DNA of 64,000 nucleotides from Actinomyces timonensis DSM 23838 (GCF_000295095.1 NZ_JH806633.1:409424-473423), one strand, 5' to 3'; counted from the stretch's first letter, positions 39,513 through 48,189 are shown. Notes: generated from the letters alone by a model not told the origin. Program-made: numbers and translations.

Positions 39513-40337
39513 TCAGGAGACCGCCCGCAGGCTTGCCCGCCACGCGGCGTCGATGATCTCAGGATCGATGAAATCGAAGATGAGGACTCCCCGGCCCCGG
39601 CCTTCCTCCATCATGGCGAGCACCTGGGGGTTGAGCCTGTCGGCATAGGCGCGGGGGTTTCCCAGATCCCCATTGGTGGCGCTGACGTGGTTGAGCACCA
39701 GCGCCCCCGGATCCCCATCCCGGCGGTAGAGCTCGACGATCTGCGAGAGCTTGCCCCGCGCCGTCGGGCCGTCCCAATCATCCTGAAGGGCGATTCCCGG
39801 GTTGCCATGCCAGGGAACGGCCCACGGCTCACCATGGAGGCTCGTCAGGCCGAACTCCTCCGGCGCGCACTCGAAGGCGATCACCTTGCCCCTCGCCTCG
39901 CCGAGGGTGGGCCAGAGCGTCGCCCCGTCGCGCGCGGAGGGGGTCCAGAACAGGTCGCGATGGGCCTCGATGAGGGAGAGGAGCGCATCGCCGTACTCGG
40001 CGAAATCATCCTTCGCCTCATTGGCGTTCTGGAATCTCACCAGCACGACGTCCCCGGGATTGCGCTCCAGGTGGTCCCGTAGCGCCCCGAGGATCGACTC
40101 AGCCGTGATATCGCTGATCCACTCACGGTGCGCCGCCACCATCGAGGCGCGCAGGCGGATATCGAGGAAGCGCGCTCCGCGCTCCAGCTGCTCGGTGAGG
40201 GACAGCTTCTGGGTGCGGTAGTACGGGTGCTCGCAGGCGCTCGTCATCGTGTCATGCGTTCCCGGGATGACCAGCGAGCACAGGGGAGTGCTATCCGGCA
40301 AGGACGCGATGAGGGAACCGACGGTCTCACTTTCCAT
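39513..40337 (-). CDS. PI-PLC X-domain phosphodiesterase without signal peptide
   Basis: A 274-residue protein of the bacterial phosphatidylinositol-specific phospholipase C family. The first catalytic histidine is in LVIPGTHDTMTSACEHPYYR. ERGARFLDIRLRA and AAHREWISD follow, where the second histidine would lie, then LVRFQNANEA, and VLNHVSATNGDLGNPRAYAD toward the end. Known bacterial enzymes are secreted, but this one begins MESETVGSLIASLPDS and has no signal or membrane segment, so it probably works in the cytosol on a water-soluble inositol phosphodiester. AAGGAG precedes the ATG, which overlaps the kinase gene by 11 bases. Confidence 0.8.
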   Translation of the reverse strand: MESETVGSLIASLPDSTPLCSLVIPGTHDTMTSACEHPYYRTQKLSLTEQLERGARFLDIRLRASMVAAHREWISDITAESILGALRDHLERNPGDVVLVRFQNANEAKDDFAEYGDALLSLIEAHRDLFWTPSARDGATLWPTLGEARGKVIAFECAPEEFGLTSLHGEPWAVPWHGNPGIALQDDWDGPTARGKLSQIVELYRRDGDPGALVLNHVSATNGDLGNPRAYADRLNPQVLAMMEEGRGRGVLIFDFIDPEIIDAAWRASLRAVS

Positions 40338-41307
40338 GGGAGGCTCCTTCCTCACAACCCCGTTCCTCACAGCCCCGCCGGTCGGCGTGATCGCGGATAT
40401 CCGCGTAGAAGCGGCTGAGATAGTCCTCGACATCCGCGCGCCCGCAGTCCAGCGGGCCGGGCGTCTCCATCTTCAACGACACTGTCGCGCACGCCGTGAG
40501 CAGGGCGTCGTCAGCGCTGTGGCTGGCGCGCTCAGTGATGTAGGCGGAGAACACCGTGTCCCCGCGCCCGGTCCTGCCCGCCAGGCTGCGGGGGCGCAGG
40601 GGACAGGTGTGGAATCCGTCGTCGTCGAAGATGAGGATCTCGGCGGCGTTCGAGACCATGATCTCGCGCGCGCCCAGGTCACGCAGGGCACGGGCGATCT
40701 CCCGGCGATCGCTGCGCCCGGTGAGATGCTCGCCCTCGGCGGTATCGACCTTGAGGAAGCGGATACGGCTGTAGAACTCCTGCCCGCCCTCGAAGCGGCG
40801 GAATCGGAGCTCGCCGGTGGCGCCGTCGGGCTGCCGGAGGAATCCCTGCATATCGACGGCGAGTGGGCCCCTGGCCGAGAGCTCGTCGACGATATCCGGG
40901 GCGTAGTCGCCCACCATGAGGCCGGCGAGGTGGCGCACCGTGACCTCGCGGGACGGGATGTCCCGCGCCGAGATCGGGTCCGCTTGCGCCAGGGCGGTGG
41001 AGACGCGGCGCTCCTGGTCCGCTGTGGCGTAGACGTTGCGGATCGAGGAGGTCCTCTCAGAGTCGACGGCGACGACGTGGCGCACCGCCGCGGGGAATCG
41101 CGACAGCAGCTCGGCGTCCTCCTGCGCCGCGGTCACCACCGCTTCCACCTCGTGCCCGAGGGATGCGGCGGCCGCGGCGGCGCAGATCGCTGCGCCGCCG
41201 ACGACCCGCGAGGCCCGGCCCTCGGCGTCGACATTGATGTCGACGCAGATCGGGCCGATGACCTGGGAGACGAGGCCCTGGGCGGGCTCGGGGGAGAGGG
41301 CGCTCAT
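40327..41307 (-). CDS. PfkB-family carbohydrate or polyol kinase
   Basis: A 326-residue ribokinase-fold kinase. The signature near the C-terminus is AGRTGRGDTVFSAYI, with the catalytic aspartate in GRGD. The N-terminus has GPICVDINVDAEGRASRVVGGAAI, the substrate-side glycine pair. The C-terminal tail contains an odd duplication (GCEERGCEEGAS). The substrate is unknown; given the PI-PLC-like neighbour, an inositol or related polyol is a possibility. Its start overlaps the stop of the MFS gene (ATGA). Confidence 0.85.
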   Translation of the reverse strand: MSALSPEPAQGLVSQVIGPICVDINVDAEGRASRVVGGAAICAAAAAASLGHEVEAVVTAAQEDAELLSRFPAAVRHVVAVDSERTSSIRNVYATADQERRVSTALAQADPISARDIPSREVTVRHLAGLMVGDYAPDIVDELSARGPLAVDMQGFLRQPDGATGELRFRRFEGGQEFYSRIRFLKVDTAEGEHLTGRSDRREIARALRDLGAREIMVSNAAEILIFDDDGFHTCPLRPRSLAGRTGRGDTVFSAYITERASHSADDALLTACATVSLKMETPGPLDCGRADVEDYLSRFYADIRDHADRRGCEERGCEEGASHGK

Positions 41308-42698
41308 GCGCGTGCCTCGGCCTTCTCCGCCTGGTCCCGGCTGTCCTGGCGCGCCTTGAGGCGGATGAGGGCGGTGGACAGGCAGAAGGCGACAGCGGTC
41401 AGGGCGGCCAGGCCGAGGAAGGCCACTCCCAGGGTGGACGTGGGGGTGAGGATCTCTGTGACGACCTCACCGGCGTCGTCCTTGATCGAGGGCTTGATGA
41501 GCCCGCCGAAGACGATCGGCCCGAGCAGGGCGGGGACATAGCCCAGCGTGATCGCGAAGGACATGGCGGCCGAGGACTGCTTGGGCGGGACGTTGAACTC
41601 GCCGATAGGCGCGTAGTAGACACCGCGGATCATGAAGCAGCACCCCGAGGCGATGAGCATGAGCACCATGAGGGTGATGAGCAGTCCCTTGGAGATGATG
41701 CCCTCGGGGGCCTCGCCCGCGGGGAAGCTCGAGACGGACGCCGGGTGGGTCAGGAAGATCGCGGCGATGCCGAGCAGGATAACCACGAGGATCGCCGACA
41801 TGAACCGCATGAAGTGCGAGGTCGATCGGAAGACCTTCTCCACGAGGACGGAGGAGACCAGGGGTAGCATCCTCAGCCCGATGACGACAGTGGAGAAGAC
41901 GGCGGCGACGAGGGCCGAGGAGCCGTAGCCCGCCTGGAGGAAGCGCGCGAAGTACGTGCCAGCGGCTACGAAGGTGCCGTAGACGCAGAAGACATTGAGG
42001 CCGACGACCCACACGACGGGGAGCTTGGCGACCTGGCCGATTCCCTTGATGGCGTCGATGGTCGAGGCGTTCGTGGTCTCGTCCTCGTCGGCGACGCGGG
42101 TGTCCTTCGGCGCGGCCCAGAAGACCATGATCGCCGTGACCAGCACGATCGCCGAGCCGGTGAGCATGATGACGCGGGGGCCGGCTCCCATGGCGATGAG
42201 CGCGGTCCACACCAGGGAGACGAGGAAGGCCAGCAGGCCGCGGCCGAACTCGAAGAAGCCGAAGGCCGCGCCCTGGTGCTCCTCGCTGGTCGAGGTGCGC
42301 ACGGCTTTGAAGTTGGCGGGTTTGAAGAGCACCTCGCTCAGCAGCAGCATGAGGAAGAAGCAGGCGAGCAGTACGCCGAAGGACAGGTTCGGCGAGAAGA
42401 CGGAGATGAATAGGGAGATCACGCCGACGCCGAGCGTGGTGAGCACCATGATGGTGCGCACCTGGAAGCGGTCGCCGATCCATCCCAGCAGGATCGTGCC
42501 CAGGATGATGACCAGGCCCTGCATGGAGTAGAGGCGCCCAGCCTGAGCGTCCGTCACCCCCATGGCGATGGGGAAGTCCTTGGGGAGCGTGTTGCGGATA
42601 TCCCAGAAGGCGTAGAGCAGTTGGGCGTTGACGGTGATGAACAGCAGTTGGATGAAGGTCCTGGGGGCGAAGCCGAAGGAACTCAGCAGCTTCTTCAT
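41304..42698 (-). CDS. MFS transporter
   Basis: A 464-residue membrane protein with about 12 helices in two halves. The intracellular loop signature is LGWIGDRFQVRTIM, and FGFFEFGRGLLAFLVSLVW lies in helix 5. The layout is closest to sugar-phosphate or organic-anion MFS proteins, but I cannot name the substrate. It is the first gene of the operon followed by the kinase and PI-PLC-like genes, so it probably imports their substrate. AAGGAGAGG lies 6-8 bases before the ATG at 42698. Confidence 0.88.
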   Translation of the reverse strand: MKKLLSSFGFAPRTFIQLLFITVNAQLLYAFWDIRNTLPKDFPIAMGVTDAQAGRLYSMQGLVIILGTILLGWIGDRFQVRTIMVLTTLGVGVISLFISVFSPNLSFGVLLACFFLMLLLSEVLFKPANFKAVRTSTSEEHQGAAFGFFEFGRGLLAFLVSLVWTALIAMGAGPRVIMLTGSAIVLVTAIMVFWAAPKDTRVADEDETTNASTIDAIKGIGQVAKLPVVWVVGLNVFCVYGTFVAAGTYFARFLQAGYGSSALVAAVFSTVVIGLRMLPLVSSVLVEKVFRSTSHFMRFMSAILVVILLGIAAIFLTHPASVSSFPAGEAPEGIISKGLLITLMVLMLIASGCCFMIRGVYYAPIGEFNVPPKQSSAAMSFAITLGYVPALLGPIVFGGLIKPSIKDDAGEVVTEILTPTSTLGVAFLGLAALTAVAFCLSTALIRLKARQDSRDQAEKAEARA

Positions 42699-42812
42699 TG
42701 AAGCCTCTCCTTGGGGTCAGAGGTCGGTATCCGAGGCGGGCGTCCGGCCGCCGATGCCACGACGCAGCGGCGGCAGTGCCTCAGGGACAGGGGTGGGGTG
42801 GACGCGATGTCA

Positions 42813-42838
42813 AGAATAGCAGGGAGTCAAACGATTGA
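42813..42838 (-). promoter_or_regulatory. Promoter and LacI-like operator of the MFS operon
   Basis: On the minus strand a -10 (TATTCT, 42818-42813) lies about 115 bases before the MFS start. Just upstream, TCAAACGATTGA (42827-42838, plus strand) is a near-palindrome with the central CG typical of LacI-family operators and would cover the -35 to -10 spacer. The link to the regulator at 38509 is inferred. Confidence 0.5.
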
Positions 42839-43024
42839 ATAGAGGAGGGCGTGATCGGTGCCACGGGCGCCGCAGTGGGCGCCGGACAGCGAGGGCTGGG
42901 GAGCGGCGAGATCTGCAGCCCCCGCCGCCCCGGCGCCGTGCTCCGTCGCTGCCGCGCCGCGCGGCTGGGGGCGTGCCCCTGGGCGGACGATGCTAGGCGG
43001 GTAGCGGTGCGTCGGGCGGCCGCC

Positions 43025-43136
43025 ATCTCGGCCGCCATATGGTGCGCGCTCTCGAGAGCGGCCAAGGGGTTGGGAGTGCTGAATTGGCTGGGCGAGCGGG
43101 GGTGGATTGGTGCGAGCCCGGCTGTCACCGATTCGC
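43025..43136 (+). repeat. Dispersed structured intergenic repeat, copy B
   Basis: Same orientation as copy A (37996-38118) and highly similar over its whole length. Its hairpin is the perfect 14-bp palindrome CGCTCTCGAGAGCG (43047-43060) in the place where copy A has a longer stem of different sequence. The outer bases (GCGCGCTC, GAGCGGCC) are the same, so pairing is kept while the sequence changes. The 3' module lacks the closing CGCTCGCA arm present in copy A. Confidence 0.8.
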
Positions 43137-43237
43137 TGAGACCTTGCGCAGTCGCCCCGGAATAGCGGCCCTGCGCTTCCCGTTGCCCTGACGTTCAGAT
43201 CATGCCGAGCGGCGACCGCCGAAGGAGATGCGTACTC

Positions 43238-44689
43238 ATGTCCCAGTCCACCGTCAACAGTGACGCGACCAACCAGACAGACGTCCCGGTCGAGGAGGTT
43301 GACCTTCTCGTCGTTGGAGGCGGCAAGGCGGGCAAGTCCCTGGCGATGCTGCGCGCCAAGGCCGGCGACAAGGTCGTCATGGTGGAGCGGGACAAGGTGG
43401 GCGGCACCTGCATCAACGTCGCCTGCATCCCCACCAAGACCCTCATCTCCGCCGCCCGCGTCCTTCGTGAGGTCCAGGGCTCACAGGCCTACGGCGTCAC
43501 CCTGTCCGAGCAGGACGGCGGCGCCGGCGCCCTGGCCCAGGCCCGCATCGAGCTGGCCTCCTTCCGCGCCCGCAAGGAGGCCGTCGTGGGTGGCATGGTG
43601 GCCGCTCACGAGAAGATGTTCCCCGCCTCCGGCATGGACTTCGTCAAGGGCACCGCCCGCTTCGTGGGGGAGCGCACCGTCGAGATCGCCCTGAACGACG
43701 GCGGCCTGCGGCGCGTGCGCGGCGCCAAGGTCCTCATCAACACCGGCACTACGCCGTCGGTTCCCTCAATCGAGGGCCTGTCCGACGTGCGCTACTGGAC
43801 CAGCGAGGACCTGCTCACCCTGCCCGAGCTGCCCAGTAGCCTCATCGTCCTGGGTGGCGGCGTCATCGGTGTCGAGATGGCTTCCCTCATGGGGCTCCTC
43901 GGTGTCCCGGTCACCATCGTCCACGCCGGGCCGCACATCCTGGACCGCGAGGACGAGGACGTCGCCGCTGAGGTGACCGCCGGCCTGGAGGCTCTGGGAG
44001 TCACGGTCCTGGCCGGAGCGCCCGCCTCGAAGGTCGCCGCCGCGGCCGACGGGAACGGCGTCGTCGTCACCACCGCCGACGGTCACGAGGTGAGCGGATC
44101 CCACCTGCTCGTCGCCCTGGGACGCACTCCTGTCACCGCCGGCCTCGGCCTGGAGGCCGCGGGCGTGGAGCTGACCGAGCGCGGCTTCGTGCGCGTCGAC
44201 GACCACCTGCGCACCACCGCCGAGAACGTGTTTGCCGCCGGTGACGTGGCCGGCACGCCCCAGTTCACCCACGCCTCCTGGAACGACTTCCGCGTCCTGC
44301 GTGACCTCTTCGCAGGCAAGGAGGCATCCACCACCGGACGCCTCATCCCGTGGGCCGTCTTCACCACGCCCGAGCTCGGGCACGTGGGTCTGAGCGAGGC
44401 CGAGGCCCGCGAGGCCGGCTACGAGGTGCGCGTCGCCAAGACCCCGACGGCGGCCGTCCCGCGCGCCAAGACCCTGGGCCACACCGAGGGCTTCTTCAAG
44501 GTCATCATCGACGCCCGCACCGACCTCATCCTGGGCGCCGCCATCATCGGCGCCGAGGCCAGCGAGGTCGTCACCAGCATCCAGATGGCGATGCTGGGCG
44601 ACCTGACGTGGCAGCAGGTGCGCGACGCCGTCATCACCCACCCCACCATGAGCGAGGGACTCAACATCGTCCTGGACTCCCTGGGCTGA
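43238..44689 (+). CDS. lpd: FAD-dependent disulfide reductase, dihydrolipoamide dehydrogenase type
   Basis: A 483-residue class I pyridine-nucleotide disulfide oxidoreductase. The N-terminal FAD motif is LLVVGGGKAGKSLA, and the redox-active pair is in GGTCINVACIPTKT. The NAD site is LIVLGGGVIGVEMASLMG, the second FAD motif is NVFAAGDVAGTPQFTHAS, and the dimer-interface base is the histidine of ITHPTMSEG. No E2 or other complex gene is adjacent, so it may serve several lipoyl complexes or be a mercuric-reductase-like member; the family is certain, the exact substrate is not. The ATG at 43238 follows GAAGGAG by 10 bases. Confidence 0.88.
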   Translation: MSQSTVNSDATNQTDVPVEEVDLLVVGGGKAGKSLAMLRAKAGDKVVMVERDKVGGTCINVACIPTKTLISAARVLREVQGSQAYGVTLSEQDGGAGALAQARIELASFRARKEAVVGGMVAAHEKMFPASGMDFVKGTARFVGERTVEIALNDGGLRRVRGAKVLINTGTTPSVPSIEGLSDVRYWTSEDLLTLPELPSSLIVLGGGVIGVEMASLMGLLGVPVTIVHAGPHILDREDEDVAAEVTAGLEALGVTVLAGAPASKVAAAADGNGVVVTTADGHEVSGSHLLVALGRTPVTAGLGLEAAGVELTERGFVRVDDHLRTTAENVFAAGDVAGTPQFTHASWNDFRVLRDLFAGKEASTTGRLIPWAVFTTPELGHVGLSEAEAREAGYEVRVAKTPTAAVPRAKTLGHTEGFFKVIIDARTDLILGAAIIGAEASEVVTSIQMAMLGDLTWQQVRDAVITHPTMSEGLNIVLDSLG

Positions 44690-44703
44690 GAGCCTGAGGA
44701 CTG

Positions 44704-44743
44704 GCCCCGCCTGAACGGTCTGACCGACCTGCTCAGGCGGGGC
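44704..44743. terminator. Bidirectional hairpin between lpd and ybaK
   Basis: The arms 44704-44714 (GCCCCGCCTGA) and 44733-44743 pair perfectly over 11 bp. The second arm overlaps the last codons of the convergent YbaK gene. Confidence 0.6.
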
Positions 44744-45326
44744 GTACCCCCAGATCCTCGATGCGCTCGGCCCCCGGCAGCGCCACCAGCAGCGCCCCGG
44801 GCACCAGAAGCTTGGAGCTGCGCACGCCCGAGCCGATGAGCACCGTGTCCCGGTCCGCCACAGTACCGTCGACGAAGAGCCGCCAACTCGCGGGCAGACC
44901 GACCGGCGTGATCCCGCCATACTCCATGCCACTCATCTCCACGGCCCGCTCCACCGGTAGGAACGAGGCCTTGCGCACGTCGATGCGTTTCTTGACGACG
45001 TGGTTGACATCGGCGAAGTCGGTGGCGCGCACGACGCAGGCGGCGATGCGCTCCTCGCCTGTGCGCTTGCCGGCCACGAGCACACAGTTCCCGGTCGCCT
45101 CGGGGTCCAGGTGATAGTGCGCGTTGAGGGCGTCGGTGTCGGAGTGGGCCGGGTCAATGGGAACCACCTGCGCCTGACGGACCAGGTCCGCGCCCTCGGA
45201 TGAGGCTGCCGCCAGCGCCCGCAGCGCGGAGGCCACGGGCTCAGCGAGCAGATCGGTACGCTCCAGTGCCGGCTGCCAGCCGATCTCCACGGCGAAGACC
45301 TCAGCCGGATCACGCAGCTCAGTCAT
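44733..45326 (-). CDS. YbaK/EbsC-domain aminoacyl-tRNA deacylase
   Basis: A 197-residue protein of the YbaK/ProRS-INS editing family, which hydrolyses mischarged tRNA such as Cys-tRNA(Pro). Family features are VPIDPAHSDTDALNAHYHLDPE, CVLVAGKRTGEERIAACVV, DVRKASFLPVERAVEMSGMEYGGITPVGLP, and SSKLLVPGALLVALPGAERI. The conserved lysine is in the VVKKRIDVRKA region. The start MTELRDPAEV was set at 45326 after GAGAGGA. The gene follows a GNAT gene closely. Confidence 0.85.
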   Translation of the reverse strand: MTELRDPAEVFAVEIGWQPALERTDLLAEPVASALRALAAASSEGADLVRQAQVVPIDPAHSDTDALNAHYHLDPEATGNCVLVAGKRTGEERIAACVVRATDFADVNHVVKKRIDVRKASFLPVERAVEMSGMEYGGITPVGLPASWRLFVDGTVADRDTVLIGSGVRSSKLLVPGALLVALPGAERIEDLGVRPA

Positions 45327-45331
45327 TCCTC

Positions 45332-45985
45332 TCATCCTTTCGACGACGTCGAGCGTCTCTCGATGCGCTCCACCAGACGGGTCCTGACCCCGGGCCACTG
45401 CTGCGGGGTGATGGCGAACATGGCCGTGTCGCGTGGCCGCCCCTCCTCACCGGGAGTCAGGGAGGGCTGCCAGGCGTGCAGGACCCCCTCGAAGGTCGCC
45501 CCTAGCGCTGCGATCGCGCCGCGAGCCACCTCATTGCGCGCATCGGTCTTGATGTCCACACGGTCCACGCCCCAGTCCTCGAGGGCCTGCGTCAGCAGCA
45601 GGAGCTTGGCGGCCGGGTTGATGGCGGTGCCGCGAGCAGTGGGGGAGAGCCAGGAGGAACCGATCTCGACGGCGAAGAGCCGCCCGTCCGGCATCCATCG
45701 CGGCGTCAGGTAGGCGGTGTGCCCGACGACGCGGCCGGTGGCGACCTCCACCTGAGCGAAGGGCGCGTATGCACCCGTGTCCCGGCGGGCCAGGCTATGG
45801 GCCACGTAGTCCTCGACCGTCTCCGGTGACGGCACCGTGGCGAAGGGGCTGGTCGCGGCCGCCTCTGCGGCCAACTGCAGCCCCGGCACGTGCTCAGGTG
45901 TCAGCGGCTCCAGACGCACGATGTTGCCGGCCAGCGCGCCACAGGTCAGAACGGGGGAGGTGGTGTGCGACTCAGTGGAGCTCAT
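45332..45985 (-). CDS. GNAT family acetyltransferase, RimJ/RimL-like
   Basis: A 217-residue acetyltransferase with LTCGALAGNIVRLEPLTPEHVPGL at the N-terminus. The centre carries VVGHTAYLTPRW, VEIGSSWLSPTARGTAINPAAKLLLLTQALED and ARNEVARGAIAALGATFEGVL, the pattern of RimJ/RimL-type protein or antibiotic acetyltransferases. The substrate is unknown. CATGCT lies 6 bases before the ATG. The YbaK gene starts 5 bases after its stop, so the two probably form one transcript. Confidence 0.85.
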   Translation of the reverse strand: MSSTESHTTSPVLTCGALAGNIVRLEPLTPEHVPGLQLAAEAAATSPFATVPSPETVEDYVAHSLARRDTGAYAPFAQVEVATGRVVGHTAYLTPRWMPDGRLFAVEIGSSWLSPTARGTAINPAAKLLLLTQALEDWGVDRVDIKTDARNEVARGAIAALGATFEGVLHAWQPSLTPGEEGRPRDTAMFAITPQQWPGVRTRLVERIERRSTSSKG

Positions 45986-45991
45986 GCCTCG

Positions 45992-45997
45992 AGCATG
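45992..45997 (-). promoter_or_regulatory. -10-like element, GNAT-ybaK
   Basis: On the minus strand: CATGCT, 6 bases (cgaggc), ATG at 45985. The hexamer differs from TANNNT at the first base. Confidence 0.4.
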
Positions 45998-46040
45998 GCA
46001 GCCGGGGTGCGGACGTCGTCGGGACGCCTCAGCATGTGGT

Positions 46041-46046
46041 CTCATT
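46041..46046 (+). promoter_or_regulatory. -10-like element, trmL
   Basis: CTCATT, 6 bases (gtcccc), GTG at 46053. It is a weak hexamer but has the same spacing as other leaderless genes. Confidence 0.35.
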
Positions 46047-46052
46047 GTCCCC

Positions 46053-46511
46053 GTGCTGCACGTCATCTTCTTTGAGCCGCGCATCCCGGGCAACACCGGG
46101 GCGGCGATCCGCCTGAGCGCCAACACCGGCTCCATGCTCCACCTCGTGGACCCCCTGTTCGACATGGACGACGCCAAGCTGCGCCGCGCCGGCCTGGACT
46201 ACCACGACCTGGCCAACACGCGCGTCCACGCCACCTGGCAGGAGTGCCTCGAGCAGGTCCCCGGACGCATCTTCGCCTTCACCTCCCACACCGAGCGCCT
46301 CTACACCCAGGTCGACTGGCGCGACGACGACGCCCTCCTGTTCGGCCCCGAGCCCACCGGCCTGCCCCAGGAGATCCTCGACCACCCGCGGGTGAGCGGC
46401 CACCTGCGCATCCCCATGGTCGAGGGCAACCGCTCCCTCAACCTGGCCAACTCCGCCGCCATCGGTCTCTATGAGGCCTGGCGGGTCCTCGGCTTCCCCG
46501 GCGGGCGCTGA
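46053..46511 (+). CDS. trmL: tRNA (cytidine/uridine-2'-O)-methyltransferase TrmL
   Basis: A 152-residue SPOUT methyltransferase that methylates the wobble ribose of certain leucine tRNAs. It contains LHVIFFEPRIPGNTGAAIRLSANTG, LLFGPEPTGLPQEIL (the SAM knot) and LRIPMVEGNRSLNLANSAAIGLYEAWR, all family hallmarks. The length is normal. The GTG at 46053 starts the protein exactly where homology begins; the frame upstream overlaps the divergent GNAT gene. Confidence 0.95.
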   Translation: MLHVIFFEPRIPGNTGAAIRLSANTGSMLHLVDPLFDMDDAKLRRAGLDYHDLANTRVHATWQECLEQVPGRIFAFTSHTERLYTQVDWRDDDALLFGPEPTGLPQEILDHPRVSGHLRIPMVEGNRSLNLANSAAIGLYEAWRVLGFPGGR

Positions 46512-46624
46512 GCCGCTGCCAGAGGCCGGGTTAGGGAGGCCGAGCCCGGCCGGGAAGCCAAGCCGCGCGCGGGCGGGGACGCGGGGGTCCGGTTCCGGCC
46601 GCGCGCCGAGCCTGCTTCCGCCCC

Positions 46625-47512
46625 TCAGGTGAGCTGGGAGGGGCGCACCATGAGGTCCTCCACGGCCGCGCCCTGGGGCATGTCCACCGCGACCCTCACG
46701 GCCGAGGCCACCGAGTCCGGCGTCATGTACTCCGCGGGCCGGTACTCCTCGCCAGCCTCATCCTGAAGGCGCTTGAGCAGCGGGGTGTCCACGCGCCCCG
46801 GGTAGACCGTGGTCACCCGCAGGTCCCCGCGCTCCTCCTCCCGCAGGCAGTCCGCCAGGGCCCGCAGCCCGTGCTTCGCCGCGCAGTACAGGGCCTGGCC
46901 CACGAAGGAGCGGTGCCCCGCCCCCGAGTTGATCATGACCACCAGGCCCTTGCGCACCCGCAGGGCCGGCAGCAGCAGCTTCGTCAGATGCGCGACCGCC
47001 ACCAGGTCCAGGTCGAGCGCCGAGCGCCACTGGGCCGGCTCCAGATCCCCCACGCGGCCGGGCGCCTCCACCCCCGCCGAGTGGACGAGCACATCGAGGC
47101 GCGGCAGACCCAGGCTCGCCACCTCGCGGGCCAGCGCCTCGTCGTCGGTCAGATCCACCGCCACGGTGCGCACCCGGGCGCCCGCGTGCTGGCTCAGGGC
47201 GACGGCGAGGTCGTCGAGGTCCGACTGCGTGCGGGCCATGAGGATGAGGTCGTGGTCCCGGGAGAGGTCCTGGGCGATCGCCAGCCCGATCCCCGACGTC
47301 GCCCCCGTGACGACGGCGATCGGCCGGCGCTGGTGACGGCCGATCGGCGCCGCCGGGAACGCCCCGGTCACCGCCTCCACGAGCTCGCCGCGCGCCGCGT
47401 CCCGGCGGCCGCGGCGCGTGTCCGCCCCCTGCGAGGGACTCGCCGCGCCCGTGGGGGAGGAGGGGGTGGCCAGCGGCGTGGTGATGGGCGGTCCCGCCGC
47501 CCGCCGGCTCAT
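46625..47512 (-). CDS. Short-chain dehydrogenase/reductase
   Basis: A classical SDR core with the NAD(P) loop VVTGATSGIGLAIA, the VHSAG-type motif, the serine in MINSGAGH and the catalytic YCAAKHG. The core ends with VTTVYPGRVDTPLLKRL. The annotated 295-residue product has about 60 N-terminal residues rich in Pro/Ala/Arg that are not part of the fold. Translation may begin later, or the tail may be real because the ATG at 47512 overlaps the PEBP stop. The substrate is unknown. Confidence 0.85.
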   Translation of the reverse strand: MSRRAAGPPITTPLATPSSPTGAASPSQGADTRRGRRDAARGELVEAVTGAFPAAPIGRHQRRPIAVVTGATSGIGLAIAQDLSRDHDLILMARTQSDLDDLAVALSQHAGARVRTVAVDLTDDEALAREVASLGLPRLDVLVHSAGVEAPGRVGDLEPAQWRSALDLDLVAVAHLTKLLLPALRVRKGLVVMINSGAGHRSFVGQALYCAAKHGLRALADCLREEERGDLRVTTVYPGRVDTPLLKRLQDEAGEEYRPAEYMTPDSVASAVRVAVDMPQGAAVEDLMVRPSQLT

Positions 47513-48084
47513 GCCGGCCCCTGGAGGAAGGGCTCGGCCCCGGCCTCGCCGGGGATCGAGTAGACGGCGGTCAGCGTCGCGCGGGCCAGCGTGTGCTGCG
47601 CCATCTGGAAGGCGGCCATCGTCGGCGTCGCCTCGTCGTCGAGCCCCAGGGTCTCCACATCCAGGGCATGCACCGCGAAGACGTATCGGTGGTCGCCGTC
47701 GCCCGCCGGGGGATAGGGGCCGAACCAGGCGTGGTCGCCGGAATCCACCCGCAGGTGGAAGGCGGCGCCGTCGAGCATGAGGTCCGAGGCCCCCGCGCCC
47801 TGCGGCAGGCAGGTCGTGGAGGCATCGAGATCCACGACCATCCAGTGCCACCAGCCCGACGGCGTCGGGGCATCGGGATCGAAGCAGGACACCGCGAAGG
47901 AGGCGGTGCCCTCCGGGAAGCCCGACCACGACAGGTCCGGCGAGAGACTCTCTCCCGCGGCGGCGGTGAAACGGTCCGCGATGCGCGCGCCAGCGGCGAT
48001 GTCCGTCGACTCAAGGGTGAACGCGGGGACAGCGGGAAGCAGGTCATAAGGGAAAGGGGGGCGCGGGCGTCGCAGATCGGTCAT
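47509..48084 (-). CDS. YbhB/YbcL-type PEBP family protein
   Basis: A 191-residue phosphatidylethanolamine-binding-protein homologue. Key motifs are LSPDLSWSGFPEGTASFAVSCFDPDAPTPSGWWHWMVVDLD and the HAWFGPYPPAGDGDHRYVFAVHALD segment. The ligand pocket histidine and aspartate are kept. No signal peptide is visible. GGAGG lies 6 bases before the ATG. Bacterial members have no settled role. It is coupled by ATGA to the SDR gene. Confidence 0.9.
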   Translation of the reverse strand: MTDLRRPRPPFPYDLLPAVPAFTLESTDIAAGARIADRFTAAAGESLSPDLSWSGFPEGTASFAVSCFDPDAPTPSGWWHWMVVDLDASTTCLPQGAGASDLMLDGAAFHLRVDSGDHAWFGPYPPAGDGDHRYVFAVHALDVETLGLDDEATPTMAAFQMAQHTLARATLTAVYSIPGEAGAEPFLQGPA

Positions 48085-48189
48085 GGATGCCTCCGTTCTC
48101 GGTCGAGACTATGGGGCCACTCTAGACGCCGACCACCCTGTCCTGAAGGCGCCTGACAAGCGGGGTTCATTCCTGTCGGCCCCGCGCGC

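Larger units (their letters stand above)
42699..43237. other. 539-bp intergenic region with repeat copy B
   Basis: I see no gene. The left third carries the MFS operon promoter. The middle (about 42976-43011) contains CCTGGGCGGA and GTAGCGGTGCG, which also occur at 38289-38313 near copy A. Copy B of the dispersed repeat follows. The right end precedes the flavin reductase gene with a ribosome site GAAGGAG. Confidence 0.65.
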
